The notes: generated from the letters alone by a model not told the origin. Shown: positions 11,500 to 24,063, counted from the first letter of the stretch. The stretch is DNA of 64,000 nucleotides from Datura wrightii (GCA_035772735.1 JASDFA010000007.1:74672501-74736500), one strand, 5' to 3'. Numbers and translations: made by a program.

Positions 11500-11700
11500 A
11501 GACAGTGGCGGTTCGTCGGTGCTACTCCGCGATCCACTGGTTGGTCCCAGCTGATGGTTAGTGATTTCCAGAGCAATTTAGTGTTGGCACTAGTGGTTTG
11601 CTGATGCTGATCCGCGATCCGCTGGTAGCCAATCTTCCTCAGCATAGTAGGTATTTGTGGACCACTGGTATTTCACCGGTGTCCTTTGGTGAAGCGCCAG
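11500..11700 (-). promoter_or_regulatory. U3 short-repeat cluster of H (CCGCGATCCRCTGG type)
   Basis: CCGCGATCCACTGG near 11527 and CCGCGATCCGCTGG near 11611 are copies of one element; CCACTGG and TTCACCGGTG near 11660-11680 are related short palindromic pieces. The cluster lies about 170-370 bp from the LTR start (minus sense), the same relative place as the ACGASTCGT clusters in other families, but with a different sequence. Confidence 0.45.
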
Positions 11701-11874
11701 TCGTCATCTCTATTTTCATGTTTTTTGCTCAATTTCATGCTATTTCTACTCAAATTAAATAAATACAAAGATCAAGGAGAAAGAGAATAAAATTGACCTA
11801 AAAAACTTGAAAATCGAGCAAAAACTTCTGTCTAAGAGCCTAATGAGTTGGTAAATTACCAACTCATCACCATC

Positions 11875-12533
11875 CTAGTAGGGTATATCATCTAGTGCAC
11901 GTGGCGGACAGCTCTAGAACCATATCTATGCATTTTCATCATGCTAGGAGCAAGAGAGCTCACTAGATGTGGTCAAAGGTATGTTACGAATTTTTCACCT
12001 TGATGTTTATGCATTGCAGATCCAAGGGCCACATTATCCTTTGTGACTCCCTATGTTTCTATTAGTTTTGGTGTTAGTCCTGAAATGCTCTTAGAACCCT
12101 TCTCAGTTTTTACTCATGTCGGTGAGTTAGTTTTAGCACAGAGGGTATATAGAAATTGCCCAGTTATAAATCTCCAGAAAGTCACCTCAGCTGATCTAGT
12201 AAAGTTAGACATGGCCGACTTTGATGTTATCTTTGTCATGGATTGATTGTATTCTTGCTATTCTTGAGTATATTGTAGAACCCTAATAATAGAATTTCAA
12301 TTTTTGGGTGAACCAGTACTAGAGTGGAAGGGTAGTTCCGCAGTGCTTATAGGTCCCTTTGTCTCCTGTCTTAATTCATGGAAGATGATTTCCATGGGTT
12401 GTGTATATCATTTATTTCAAGTCAAGAATTCCAAGTCTAAAACCCCGACTCTTCAGTCAGTCCTAGTTGTTTGTGAGTATCCCAAGGTGTTCCCAGATGA
12501 TTTGCCAAGAGTCTCTCCCAAAGTGGCAGATTG
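11875..12533 (+). pseudogene. Protease region of element A, decayed
   Basis: The active-site segment reads DPRATLSFVTPY from 12019; the family usually has D-S-G-A or D-P-G-A there, so the glycine is replaced by arginine. The following flap and core (VLAQRVYRNCPV, DLVKLDMADFDVI) are recognisable to 12246, where TGA interrupts the second conserved turn. Frame continues at 12304-12534 with FPDDLPRVSPK, the link to RT, after which a frameshift leads into RT. Inactive. Confidence 0.8.
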
Positions 12534-13370
12534 ACTTTGGGATAGACCTTCTCCCTTATATAAAGCTTATATCCATTCCTCCTTACAGGATGGCTCCAGA
12601 TGAGCTTAAAGAGTTAAAGGAACAGTTGAAGTATCTATTAGATAAGGATTTTATCTGGCCTAGTAAGTCCCCATGGAGTTCTCTAGTCCTATTCGTGCGG
12701 AAAAAAGATGGTTCTCCCAGAGTGTGTATCGACTACCGTCAATTAAATAAAGTCACAATCAAGAATAAGTATCCCATTCCCAGGATTGATGACTTGTTTG
12801 ATCAGCTTCAGGGCGCTAGTTATTTTTCCAAGGTAGACCTCATATTCGGCTATCACCAGCTCAGAGTTAGAAAGTGTGACATTTCGAAGACAACCTTTAG
12901 GACTCAGTATGGTCTCTATGAATCTATAGTTATGTATTTTGGACTAATGAATTCTCATGTAGCTTTTATAAATTTGATGAATAGGGATTCAAGAAATATT
13001 TGGATATGTTTGTCATTTTCTTCATAGACGATATTTTGGTATACTCTCGGAGTGAGGAGGAGTAGGCTACTTATTTGGGGATGTGTTGCAGATTCTAAGG
13101 ACCGTCACCTATTTTACTATGTACAACAAGTGTGAGTTTTGGTTGAAGTCAATATCATTTCTTGGTCATGTGGTGTCTATTGAGGGTGTGCAGGTAGACT
13201 CTCAAAAGATTGAGGCGATAACGAATTGTCCTAGACCTATCAATCCTACTGATATTAGAAGCTTTCTAGGCCTAGCTAGTTATTACAGGAGGTTTGTAGA
13301 GGGATTCTCATCCATTACCTCACCTTTGACCAGGTTGACTCAGAAGAAGGTAGTGGTTCGATGCTTGTGA
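12534..13370 (+). pseudogene. Reverse transcriptase of element A, frameshifted
   Basis: The polymerase fingers and palm are easily read: PPYRMAPDELKELKEQL near 12581, VRKKDGSPRVCIDYRQLN (about 12697-12750), PIPRIDDLFDQLQGA, and KVDLIFGYHQLRV, where the family has RSGYHQ. A frameshift near 12985 precedes the catalytic FIDD box (YXDD variant) at 13021-13032. The connection GHVVSIEGVQVDSQKIEAI and FLGLASYYRRFVEGFS lies at 13160-13310 in a third frame. At least three breaks make it inactive. Confidence 0.88.
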
Positions 13371-14082
13371 GAAGAGATTTTAGGAGTTAAATGCTCGTCT
13401 CATTTCTACTTTGATTTTAACCCTGCCAGGGGGCACTAATGGCTTTGTAGTGCATTGTGATACCTCTAGAGTTGGCTTCAGGTGTGTGTTAATGAAGTGT
13501 GGTAAGGTCAATGCATATGCTTCGAGATAGCTTAAGACTCATAAGAAGAATTACTCGACGCATGATCTTGACTTAACAGCAGTGGTGTTTGCTTTGAAGA
13601 TTTTGAGGAACTATTTATATGGACTGCATGTTGGTGTGGTCACGGACCATAAGAGCATCCAATATGTGTTTAGTTAGAAGGACCTAAATTTGTGGCAAAG
13701 AAGATACCTTGAGCTTCTTAAAGACTATGACATGAGTGTTCTTTATCATCCAAGAAAGGCTAATGTAGTGTCTGATGCTCTTTGCAGGATGTCCATAGGG
13801 AGTGTAGATCATGTGGAAGATGGAAAGAAGCAGTTGGTTAGAGATGTAAGGCTCGCTAGCTTAGGGGTTTGCCTTACGAATTCAGCGGATGGTGGTGTCA
13901 TTATTCAATATGGTTCAGAATCTTTATTGGTGATAGAAGTTAAGGCAAAACAAGACAAGGATCCTATCTTGGTCAAGTTAAAGGAAGTAGTCCAGAATCA
14001 AAAGGTGGAGGTTTTCTCACAAGGGGAGATGGTGTACTACGATATCAAGGCCGACTATGTGTTCCCGTTGTGGATTACTTGA
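13371..14082 (+). pseudogene. RNase H and linker of element A, decayed
   Basis: Recognisable blocks are LPGGTNGFVVHCDTSRVGF (D of the first catalytic strand), KNYSTHDLDLTAVVFALKI, VVTDHKSIQYVF and LYHPRKANVVSDALCRMS. Several TAG stops lie where B has glutamine codons, as in the ASKQLK and FTQKDLN equivalents near 13528 and 13676. The open segment 13690-14082 runs into the integrase linker and ends in TGA. Confidence 0.82.
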
Positions 14083-14840
14083 GAGAGAAAATATTGAGAG
14101 AGGCTCACAACTCTTGGTATTCTATCCACCCAGCTAAGACATATAGTGATCTACGGGAAGTCTATTGGTGGAATGACATCAAGAAGGACATTGCTGAATT
14201 CGTGGCTAAGTGTCCAAATTGCTAATAGGTTAAGGTTGAGCACCAGAGACCAAGAGGTACGACTCAAGATATCAGTGTTCCTAGTTGGAAGTGGGAAGAG
14301 ATAAACATGGACTTAATTACAAGGTTGCCTCATTCATGCCAACAACATGAATCTATATAGGTAATTATGAACCGAATGAGTAAGGCAGTGCATTTTCTAC
14401 CAGCGAAGGCTACAAATTAAATTGAGGATTATGCTAGACTATATATTTGGGAGCTAGTCAGGTTGCATAAAGTCCCATTGTCCATTATCTCATATAGGGG
14501 TACTCAGTTCACTTCACAGTTTTATAAGTCATTTTAGAAGGGCCTTGATACTTAAGTTAAGCTTAGCATCGCATTTCATCTATAGACCAATGGTCAGGCT
14601 AAGCAGACCATTCAGACTCTAGAGGACATATTGAAAGCTTGCGTGATTGATTTCAAGGGTAATTGGGATGATCACTTGCCTCTTATTGTGTTTTCTTACA
14701 ATAATAGTTACCACTCAAGTATTTAGATGGCTCTGTTTGAGGCTCTTTATGGTCGTAGATGTAGATCATTTATTAGATGATTTGAGGTAGGCGAGGATAC
14801 ATTGATAGGGCCCGATTTAATTTATGAGTCTATGAAGAAG
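14083..14840 (+). pseudogene. Integrase of element A, decayed
   Basis: The H2C2 zinc-binding region reads EAHNSWYSIHPAKTY and AEFVAKCPNC near 14098-14222. In the catalytic core the expected first Asp is seen in INMDLIT, the second position reads IISYRGTQFTS (Asp replaced by Tyr) and the third QAKQTIQTLEDIL (the catalytic Glu region altered). LFEALYGRRCRSF follows near 14735. Many TAG stops are present. Inactive; clear homologue of B's integrase at 22618-23517. Confidence 0.82.
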
Positions 14841-15332
14841 GTTTAGCTTATTAGAGAAAGGCTGAAAATAGCTCAAAGTCATCACAAATCCTATGTGGAT
14901 GCAATGAAAAGAGAGCTTGAGTTCACAGTGGAAGATTAGGTGTTTCTGAAGGTGTCACCCATGAAGAGGGTGATGATATTTGGCAAGAAGGGGAAGCTCA
15001 GTTCCCGATATGTTGGTCCTTATAGGATTTTGAGGCGTGTAGGCAATGTGGCTTGTGAGTTGGAGTTGCCTACAGTATTGGCATCAATTCATATAGTATT
15101 CCATGTGCCTTTGCTATAAAAGTACATTGGCGATGCGTCTCTAGTTGTGCTTGTCGAGAGTATTAGGGTGAAGGATAGCCTCATCTATGAGGAGGTTACA
15201 GTTGAGATTTTTGACCAACAAGTTTGAAAGTTGAAGAAAAAGGAGGTCGCTTCATTGAAAGTCCTTTAGAGGAATCTCATCTTGTAGAAGGAGCTACTTA
15301 TGAAGTCGAAGCAGATATGATGGCCAATTACC
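14841..15332 (+). pseudogene. Integrase C-terminal domain and chromodomain remnant of element A
   Basis: RERLKIAQSHHKSYVDAMKR, VFLKVSPMKRVM and PYRILRRVGNVACELELP mark the C-terminal DNA-binding domain. IRVKDSLIYEEVTVEIFDQQV and KEVASLKVL correspond to the start of the chromodomain that directs chromoviral integration. The sequence is cut by element B at 15332/15333 and the 3' non-coding region resumes at 29034. Confidence 0.78.
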
Positions 15333-17122
15333 TGTCACAACTCGAGAGAACACCCGAATCGTAGACACGGGACGAGGTGCCCCGAGGGACCCCAAGTCAA
15401 CCTATGGCGTGAGCATACAACTAAACCATTCACATAAGGCGGAAGACTTAGCTTAATAATCATGAATTAAAATGAAAACGAGACATGAAACATAAGAAAC
15501 AATGATACATGATCCAAACGTAGATAGATGAATACTACAATTAGGTCTGAAAGCCTCTATCATAATAGACAGGTTGAAGGGACAAGACCCCAACTAACCC
15601 CAACATTCCAAAAGCTAAAAGACATACAAAATCCGAACATGAAGCTCTCGAACCATGATGACTCACCACTGAGAACTGAGAGCGGATTTGAGAGCAAGCT
15701 AGGAGCGATGCTGAACCTGTGAACCAGAGCTTGTATCACAAAACGATACAACATAGAAAATATGCGGGTCAGTACTTGGAATGTACTGAGTATGCAAGTT
15801 ATTCAAGATGATACTTAAAACATAAATGTTATAGGAGTGGGGACATCATGATCATAAGGATTGAAATCATAAGTATATCATAAGGCTCAAGATTTCCAAA
15901 ATATTCGTAAACCTTTCATAGTCATAACATGAGAGAAAAACATTTCATAAAACATAACTTGAGCCAAAGAACATAATCATACATGCATAAAGACAATGAG
16001 GAACAGTGAGAGATTTCTATAACCAACATATCCCATATGAGCACACATGGAGCCCGGCCTGTAAGCCTAGTCGGAATGTCGTTCATGCCTTGCCAAGGGA
16101 ATGAACCATGAAAGGCGTGATATCACTCGTTGAGGACCCATAGGGAAAACGCGGTAGTCACTGAGGAGGTCCCAAACATAACCTATGGTGGCACGTAGTT
16201 TTGAGATTCAGGGCATAACCTAGGCCCCAAACCTACTCGGTGTTAAGTACTACTACCTAAACATGCAACGTGCTCATAGAAATTCATACATGACATGCAT
16301 GGCTAGTTATATTTTGATAATCATAAAATGATTTTGAATTTATAATACTAGCCATGGAATTGGGCCCGTGGATCGGCCAAAATAATAGTTCATAAATCTT
16401 AAGCGACATGTGGGCATTTCCCATAATTTCAATCATACTTGAAATGCTTGATTTATAATAAACATGATCATAATAACATGAGTAATTGAAAACATGCTTA
16501 AAAATCAAAAGTTCATATCATTCTTGAGAAATCACCATAAGCATGAATTTCACTAAAACCCCATGATTTGGGCACATGAGATTTGGGGATTAAATCATCA
16601 ATTCTCGAATAAAATAAGTGAAAACAACCCAATAATTTGGAACCCATGATTTTAGACACACTACAACATGCTCATATTGATTTTTTGAGGAAACATACAC
16701 TTGGGTTATGACCCATAGAGATTTGGTAGTTTTAAACATAGGATTAGGGAGAAATTGGGCATGGGTAGGGACTAAAACCACCCATTCAAAACCCCACATA
16801 CCTGGAACTTCTTGATTCTTAGCTCCCTTGAAAATCCCTAGATGGAAACTTGGAGAACTTGAAGAAGAACACTTTAATCCCTTTCCTCTTTCCTCTATAC
16901 TCTTACATGCATCAAATGAGGTTTATCATGAATGATTTCCCCTTAAAAGACCCTGTCTCGACCTCAAAATGACGTAGTTTAGGTCTTAGTAGTGTAGGAA
17001 ATTACGAGAAGGCCCTTACTAATTTGCAGGAATTAACTGCCAGGCGACCCTAACGGGTGACCTGACGACTCTTCAGGACGGGCAACAACTCATCATGTCG
17101 CACGTCAAGTACACTGCCCCCA
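15333..17122 (-). repeat. 3' LTR of element B, 3' portion (left of solo LTR E)
   Basis: Aligns in the same orientation with 26924-28684, the 5' LTR. By eye a few percent of positions differ, with many C/T and G/A changes. It is cut at CCCCA (17118-17122) by E and resumes at 21484. The ORFs in it are chance frames. Confidence 0.88.
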
Positions 17123-20100
17123 TGTCACGTCCCAAAACTGGGGTAGGGCGCAACTGGCACTCGATTCATGATTGATATATGACATCTGTAACTGTAACAC
17201 TTAGGCCATCTAGGCCACCTATCACAATCAACTGAAGAATAAACTGGACCCATAAGGTCTCAACAATATGGGGTAAACAATTGAAATGCAACCAAGGCAA
17301 TTAGTGTGCTAAACCAAGAAACAATAAGCCGACGAGGCCATAAACTGAATAAAATTGTACACACTAAGTCCACAAAGTCTCTAAAGAGTAAACTGAATGA
17401 TAGTCGGAACAGGGCTCCGACCTACCCATACCTGCATCTCAAAACTCAAGCATAAATAACTAAGTCCTAGCTCCAGGAAGAAAGGAGCATACCAACAATC
17501 TGTTGATCTCACTAACTTCTACTCAACTGTCCATCCTGACCGCTACTTGCACCTGCGACACGAACGCAAGTCCCCAAGCAAGGGGACATCAGTACGAATG
17601 AAATGTACTGGTATTAAGGATGAAACTGTAACCATGAGATAACAATCCTGTAATAATTGTCTTAGCACATAAACATATAAAGGATAAATATAACCTGGAA
17701 CTCTGCAACCTATAATTGATAACAACTTACTATAACATAACTGAACTTAAGATAACTGAACCAGGAATAAGGAATGATAACAACCCGGAATCCTGGAAAC
17801 TGAAACCTGATAATAACTATATAATGAGATGAAAATGCAATTAAGAAATGCACAAGAAAGAAACTATAACTGTAATGTCAGCGACCAGCCAACCGTAAAT
17901 CCATATATAAAATTCGTCCAGTCGGTGTACCACACAGGGGTAAAATAAAAATATCTCCAGTTGATGTACCACACTAGCGTAAAATAAAAATATCTCTAGC
18001 CGGTGTACCACATTGGGGTAAAGTAAAAATATCTCCGACCAATATACCACACCGGGGTAAAATAAAAATATCTCCAACTGATGTACCACACTAAGGTAAA
18101 ATAAAAATATCTCCGGTCGTGTACCACACTGGGGTAAAATAAAAAGATATCCAGTCGGTGTACCACATCGGGGTAAAATAAAAACAAATCTTAATCACAA
18201 TCATAAACGGAGCTAACAGAGCTCATACAAACTATCTGAATACTGAAAACCATAAAATATGCCGATTAGTAAGTATAACATGTGTAGGATCTTACCACGA
18301 CCCCTAATACTATAATTATGCCATACACATACAGGTCTTTCATTTAGCATTTAAATACTTACATATGCTGTGAATGAATTCTAGGGAAGTTCCTAGAACT
18401 GGAATATCATAAAAACATGTGTAGACTCACGTTCATGATTTTAAACATCTCCTAGCAATTCTAATACGAGGAGCGGAGAGGAATAACTTAAGCTAACATT
18501 TTCTATTAACAAGATTAGCATTCATTTCGTGCTTATACTTGTTTGACTTTCATACATTCATATCAAGAATTGTGAGCATACCTCATTCATTGCACATCAT
18601 ATCACATCTCAAGGTAACTTATGAACAGGAAGATATAACTTGTGTATCTCAAACTTGGAGCTCTTTAATATAAAAATTCTAGGCAACTATCTAGGGGCTT
18701 CCTTAAGATAAATAAAGACTTATTGGCGTGCTTTAGACAATATAGGAAAGGCTCGTGTGAAACTTTGCAATATATGAGGAGCTTAGAAAAGCTTAGCAGC
18801 ATTATAAATAGTTTAGGAACTTCAAAGGAAAATAAAATCCTTTAAAACTTGAAAAAGTTAATCCAACTCTTAGAACAAACAATCAAAGATAATTGTTTAA
18901 AAGTACAATGAAGAACTTCTCTTTAACTTGAGTTACTATCTCAAAATATTCGATTCTAATTATTTCTTAAGGAGTTAACACTTTACTGGCCTTTCATTAG
19001 CTTAACACAACTGAATATAAACAACTTTATTTATAACTCTTTTGCTAAACATCTTTAGAACAGGGTAAATCTTGCTAGCTATTTTCCTAATTCATTAACA
19101 ATCATAACACTTATCATCAAATTTAACAACCTTTAGCTCTACTTTTCGTATTCATCTTAAATTCTTTTCCAAACAGGATTCGTCATTCCCTACCTAATTA
19201 TTTACTCTCGTGTTCACTATTCCAGCAATTCTTGTACGCACTTACCTTATTACCTAATTGACAACCTTTTCTCTTAAACTTGTCTTGCTCATATTTTAAC
19301 GTCGCTCAAAGGTTCTTGAAATCAACTACAGACATAAGGCATATACCTCACATATTACCTTAAAAGGTCTAACATTTACTCTTATCTCTCCTTTGCCACT
19401 AGCGCCTCAACTTTTACACTTAGGTTAATTTCCTTACACATCTACAACTTTCAAAGAACATGCGATGTGTCTACTTAAAGCCTGCAATTCTCAGGAGGTC
19501 TAGATAACTCAAGAGATCTAATAAACATATAGCGACTTTCTAAAGGCAATCCTTGCTGCTTTAGCGCGTAGTTTGAACGTAAGCATAAACTTATATATAT
19601 TATGATTTTTGTATAACATGTTAACATCAAGATATTGTGCATAACCTGGAAATAAAGACGGTCCCATAGAAATATCAATAGTTTACCCATTCGGGTTCTA
19701 TCTTCCAAGTTTAACGTATCAGTTAATTAAGAAATGTGTTAATTAGTCTCTTAGCTTAAGGGAGAGGGATCGAGGAAGCTTCTCATGGCCCTAGGCAAGA
19801 GGGTAGGTAACTATTGTATGTAAATTCCATTTTGTTACCCTCGTTAACCCTCATTGAGTTAAAATCGATTTCAACTATTAGGTTTGCCCGCGCTTCGTGG
19901 CCTTGCCATGTTTACCAATTTCCTTAGAAACGATAATGTGAAACAACTCTGAAACCACAAAAACATAATGTAATGTAAAGGACTAGCTCATAGTTCCCAC
20001 GCCGAGGGGACTTCAGTATCAATTTACAACTATGACCATAATCGAATGCAATTGCCCTCTCCGCTTTACATTCATGTGTTCCAACTCTTTAGAAAATACA

Positions 20101-21478
20101 CAACTTAATACCAAGTAATTCTAACAACTGGGAAGAACCATAATATGCTACTACAGAAGCTCAAGTATAGGAGAATGCCATATTAATCCTCGGCATGAAT
20201 TCGGGCTTGAAAATTAAGAGACAAAGAGAGCCTTACATACCTTTTTTTTTCCTGTGAGCTTTCTTATGTCGTTTATTTCTTTCAACAACCAGAACTTTAG
20301 CCCCTTAAATTACTTGAGTTTATCACCAAGTGACAAGGTCGTTTGAAGACAATTTATCCAGCCAAAATGTTACATCAATAGGCAGTCACAACACAAACAA
20401 ATAAGGCAACACTTAGCATTTCTTATTTCAACTTGTTCTACAACTTTGGGGAAAAATAGAGGTAGGAAAGTTACCTCACTTTTCTCATGAAAAACTACCA
20501 CAAATATAGAGTATATCTCAGAAAAACACAGCTATTCCAACCTTAAAAAACGATCAGAACTTCAACAACAACATACCAACAACGGCAGCCCAACATAACC
20601 TCCAACTTCTAGCTTTAGCTAGGATTTTTAGGCAAGTTAAGCAATTAGAAACACTTACACTTGGCATGAGAATATTGTTGGATATAATAGGAGTATTTTC
20701 CTCCAAATCACTTCCCAATAACGCAGAAATCTTGCTACCCAAAAAGCAGCAAAATAACAGCACAACAACTACAACAAGCCAACATACAAACCATAACTTT
20801 CTTCTTCAAAAATTCAAACACTTATTAGAGATTTCAAAAGAGGGAAGTGACTTACTATTTTTTATGAACAATTCCTAATAAGATGGAGTATAAAAGTATC
20901 AAAAAATAGTCCCAAAAACGCAGCAACAACACTGCCAAAACGAAGCTACAAGGCAGCAACAACTTCACCGCAATGTTGCCTTCACTTCCATCAACTTTTG
21001 TTTGAGTTTTGATGGTATTTTCTTGAGGGATTTCCTCTTGGTTTCTAAGGCTTTGCTAATGGAAAAGAAAGAGGATTTCATAGGGTAATCAAGCACCTCA
21101 AACCTAGAAATTTTGAAAATGATTTCATAACCAAAAACTTAAAATATAAAGGTGTTTGGGCGGTGGCCATGTCACTGCCCGATAGTGCTCCGTAAAACAC
21201 TTATAACTTTTTATTCCAAACTCCGATTGATGAACCGTTTGATGTTATGAAACTAGACTCGAAGATATTTAATTTGATAGGTTGTGGGGCTTCTAGTTCA
21301 TCATATATTGGGAGATATGGTCATTTAAAGTTGACCCTAATTTATAAACTTTACATACTCTTTGTTTTTCCATTCGTACACATTTCCCTTGTCATCTATG
21401 ATCAATATACAACCCGTACTTCCCTTAACATAACATACAAACATCAAATAATAACTAAATATTTCCCAAGGTGTCACA
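17123..21478 (-). mobile_element. Solo LTR E (Del/Tekay-type, about 4.36 kb), TSD CCCCA
   Basis: The insertion starts TGTCACGTCCC and ends GGTGTCACA, flanked by CCCCA at 17118-17122 and 21479-21483. In the sense (minus) direction the termini are TGTGACACC...GACGTGACA. It has no coding domain in over 4 kb. Features I associate with large plant Del LTRs are present: a block with AGTACATTTCATTCGTACTG (minus sense; complement near 17590-17610) and a U3 block around 21190-21260. A 40-bp minisatellite lies at 17923-18186. It does not show the ACGASTCGT cluster of the A/B/F/G LTRs. Confidence 0.8.
17923..18186. repeat. 40-bp minisatellite, about 7 copies, inside solo LTR E
   Basis: The unit is GGTGTACCACACNGGGGTAA followed by AATAAAAATATCTCCAGTC. 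TACCACA/TACCACAC occurs seven times at roughly 40-bp spacing, with variation in the first bases of the unit. The phased open frames with FYP.VVH repeats on the minus strand are by-products of the tandem repeat. Confidence 0.85.
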
Positions 21479-21483
21479 CCCCA

Positions 21484-21826
21484 GCCTCAGGTAAAATTCC
21501 CTGGCTTGCTCATGACACTCAGAAGTCGTTGGGACTGACCACGACTAGTGGGGTGCCATCCATTAGGTACACTACCAGACCTCCTATTAAACCCTCAACC
21601 TTACCCCACGCCAGACCTGACGACTCGTGGTAGCTGACCTCGAGTCGTTCCCATGCCCATGGGGACCTCAACTCCCCAGTCAGTCCAACCATCCCACGAG
21701 CCACTTGATGACTCGTGGGGTCTCCTCACAGGTCGTCTAATGACTCGTCCTGCACTGCTGCAACATTTCCCAAATTTTTCCCTATTTGACTCCCGGGTTT
21801 GATCCTTGGGTACCTGGGGTATAACA
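21484..21826 (-). repeat. 3' LTR of element B, 5' portion (U3, right of solo LTR E)
   Basis: Continues the LTR after E, ending ...GGGGTATAACA at 21826 (sense start TGTTATACC). It holds several ACGASTCGT-type palindromes between 21530 and 21760, as does the matching part of the 5' LTR at 28690-28960. Confidence 0.88.
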
Positions 21827-21842
21827 ATATCTCCCTTTTGGG
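21827..21842 (-). other. Polypurine tract of element B
   Basis: On the minus strand the bases just before the 3' LTR read CAAAAGGGAGATAT. A TTCGAGGATGAA block lies directly upstream (complement near 21850-21863), as in element A (29270-29283). Confidence 0.8.
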
Positions 21843-22072
21843 AACATTCATCCTCGAATATTATAAACATGTAGAAAACCCAAAAACAAGCAATAACCAT
21901 ATACAAATTCTGATCATTAAGTAGAAAACTGACGGAACGACTACCTCCGAAAAGAACTACTTAGCTGGACTGAATTGAGACATCACATGCATATATCATA
22001 TCATAAAACAAACTTGTACGCATGAACGAAACATTAAAAACTGAATAGAGGTTTAGGGCAAAAACTGATACC

Positions 22073-22617
22073 TCAAACTGAAAGTAAGTTAGTAGGGAAC
22101 AAATGGGGGTATTTAGCTATCATATCCGCTTCGGCTTCCCACGGAGCTCCCTCGACATGCTGATTTCTCTATAAAACCTTTACTGAAGCTACTTCCTCGT
22201 TCCTCAACCTCCGTACCCGACGATCTAAGATTGCAACGGGAATCTCCTTGTAACTGAGGCTATCCTTGACACCAACACTTTCCACCTGAACCACTAAGGA
22301 TGGATCTCCCAAGCACTTTTTCAAGAGCGATACGTGAAATATAGGATGAACTGAAGCTAACTCTGAAGGTAACTCTAACTCATAGGCTACTTTACCCACT
22401 CGTCTCACAATTCAGTATGGACCAATATAGCAGGGGCTGAGTTTCCTTTCTTTCTGAATCTCATTACTCCCTTCATGGGAGATACCTTCAAAAACACCCA
22501 ATCATCAATCTCGAACTCAAGCTCTCTTCTCCTCACATTCGCATAAGACTTTTGGCGACTTTTAGCTGTTTTTAGCCTTTCGCTTATCAACTAAACTTTC
22601 TCCATAGCCTCATGGAC
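22073..22617 (-). pseudogene. Integrase C-terminal domain and chromodomain of element B
   Basis: VRRRELEFEIDDWVFLKVSP (about 22500-22560) is the C-terminal SH3-like region. VGKVAYELELP and VHPIFHVSLLKKCLGDPS follow, then the chromodomain, SYKEIPVAILDRRVRRLRN and EVASVKVL. A TAG at about 22169 replaces the Trp of the usual VKVLWRN, and WEAEADMIAKYPHLF and the natural TGA at 22073-22075 follow. Chromodomains of this clade bind histone marks or target heterochromatin. One frame change near 22410-22440 and the stop make it defective. Confidence 0.85.
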
Positions 22618-23517
22618 TTAATATGGACCCACCAATGAAGCCTCACCAACTTCAAACCACCCATTGAGCGATCTACACCTTCGCCCATAAAGAGCCTCGA
22701 ACGGTGCCATTTGGATGCTAGAGTGATAGCCGTTGTTGAAGGCAAACTCAATACGAGGTAAATGCTTATCCCAACTACCCTTGAAATCAATAACGCAAGC
22801 TCTCAACATGTCCTCGAGAGTTTGGATAGTCCGCTCCGCCTGGCCATCTGTTTGCGGATGAAATGTCTTGCTAAGCTTGACCTGGGTACCAAGTCCCTTT
22901 TTAAAAGATCTCCAAAACTGAGAGGTGAGCTGAGTACCTCTATCCGATATGATGGACAAGGGCACTCCATGCAATCTAACCAACCCTCGGATGTATAATT
23001 TGGCATAATCTTCCGCTAAATCGGTGGTTTTGACCCATAGAAAATGAGCAGCCTTGGTTAACCTGTCCACCACAACCCGAATGGAGTCATACTGTCTATG
23101 AGTGCGGGACAAACCTATTATGAAGTCCATGTTGATTCCTTCCCACTTCCAAGTAGGAATGTTGATATCCTGAAGTACACCTCCCGGCCTCTGATGCTCC
23201 ACTTTCACTTGTTGGCAATTGGGACACTTGGCTACAAATTCTGCAATGTCCCTCTTCATGCCATTCAACTAGTAGATTTCCCGCAAGGCATGATACATCT
23301 TGGTGGCACCTGTATGGATAGAATATCTGTATCCATGAGACTCATGCAACATCCAGCTCCTCAAATCACCCCCTTTCAGAACACATAAGCGACCCTGGTA
23401 CCGAAGTACCCCATCTCCCCCTTTGGAGAAGACTTCTACCTTCTGATTTTGAACAGCTTCTTTCAACTTTACCAATGTTGGACCTTCATTTTTCTTAGCC
23501 TTCACCTCCATTACCAA
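22618..23517 (-). pseudogene. Integrase (zinc-binding and catalytic core) of element B
   Basis: The H2C2 module reads HESHGYRYSIHTGATKM ... CPNCQQVKVEHQRPGG, with a TAG at about 23269-23271 between them. The catalytic core 22618-23268 is open over 216 codons and shows the DDE residues in MDFIIGL, ISDRGTQLTS and QAERTIQTLEDML, followed by FEALYGRRCRS. It would insert the element's DNA into the genome. Apart from the single stop in the zinc module the core is well preserved, in contrast to the A copy. Confidence 0.9.
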
Positions 23518-23535
23518 GGACGACTCTGATCCATT

Positions 23536-24060
23536 CTAGACAACTACACCACCATCGGTCGAGCCAACTAACCTAACCCCCAACCGTGCAAGTCGATGCA
23601 CCTCCTTCACCAGTTCCTTCTTGTCTTCACTCACATGTGACACACTCTCCATAGAGAGTCTACTAAGGGAATCTGCTACCACGTTGACCTTACCCAGGTG
23701 GTAAAGGACATTTATGTCATAGTCCTTAAGTAGCTCCAACCACCTCCGTTGCTGAAGATTGAGATCCTTCTGTGTGAACACATATTGTAAGGTCTTGTGG
23801 TCAGTGAATACATCTACATGAACACCATAAAAGTAGGGTCGCCATATCTTCAAAGCAAACACCACCGCGGCCAATTCAAGATCATGGGTCGGGTAATTCT
23901 TCTCGTGAATTTTCAGTTGTTTGGAAGCATATGCTATGACTTTCCCGTGCTGCATCAGTACACATCCCAGTCTGACCCTCGAAGCATCACAGTATACAAA
24001 AAAGCCATCGGTGCCCTCCGGTAAAGTCAACACCAGTGCTGAAGTGAGTCGGTCCTTCAA
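23536..24060 (-). pseudogene. RNase H of element B
   Basis: Open for 174 codons: LPEGTDGFFVYCDASRVRLG (first Asp), KNYPTHDLELAAVVFALKIW (Glu), DVFTDHKTLQYVF (Asp) and NVVADSLSRLS (last Asp). It degrades the RNA strand during reverse transcription. Only a TAG at about 24061-24063 separates it from RT in the same frame, where the E/Q-E-L-K-D-R-L linker is expected; another stop lies just downstream at 23536. Confidence 0.9.
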
Positions 24061-24063
24061 TTC

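Larger units (their letters stand above)
10448..11869 (-). mobile_element. Solo LTR H (Athila-like), TSD CCATC
   Basis: A 1422-bp insertion bounded by TG (TGATAACG on the plus strand) and CA (AACTCATCA), flanked by CCATC at 10443-10447 and 11870-11874. It has no internal domain. The terminus TGATAACGTACAAATTCAC resembles that of C' (TGATAACGCTGAAACTCAC), so it belongs to a related family with sense on the minus strand. The U5 box GGTCGAATCCCACAGGGA is at 10528-10545. The two short ORFs inside (11403-11645 and 11242-11439) are chance frames. Confidence 0.85.

Noticed and set aside
17923..18186. Possible CRISPR-like array
   Set aside because: Units are contiguous 40-bp tandem copies with no unique spacers, in eukaryotic LTR sequence: a minisatellite.
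17123..21478. Element E as a full-length retrotransposon
   Set aside because: No primer site, PPT, internal LTR repeat or coding domain was found; one pair of TSDs encloses a single long LTR.
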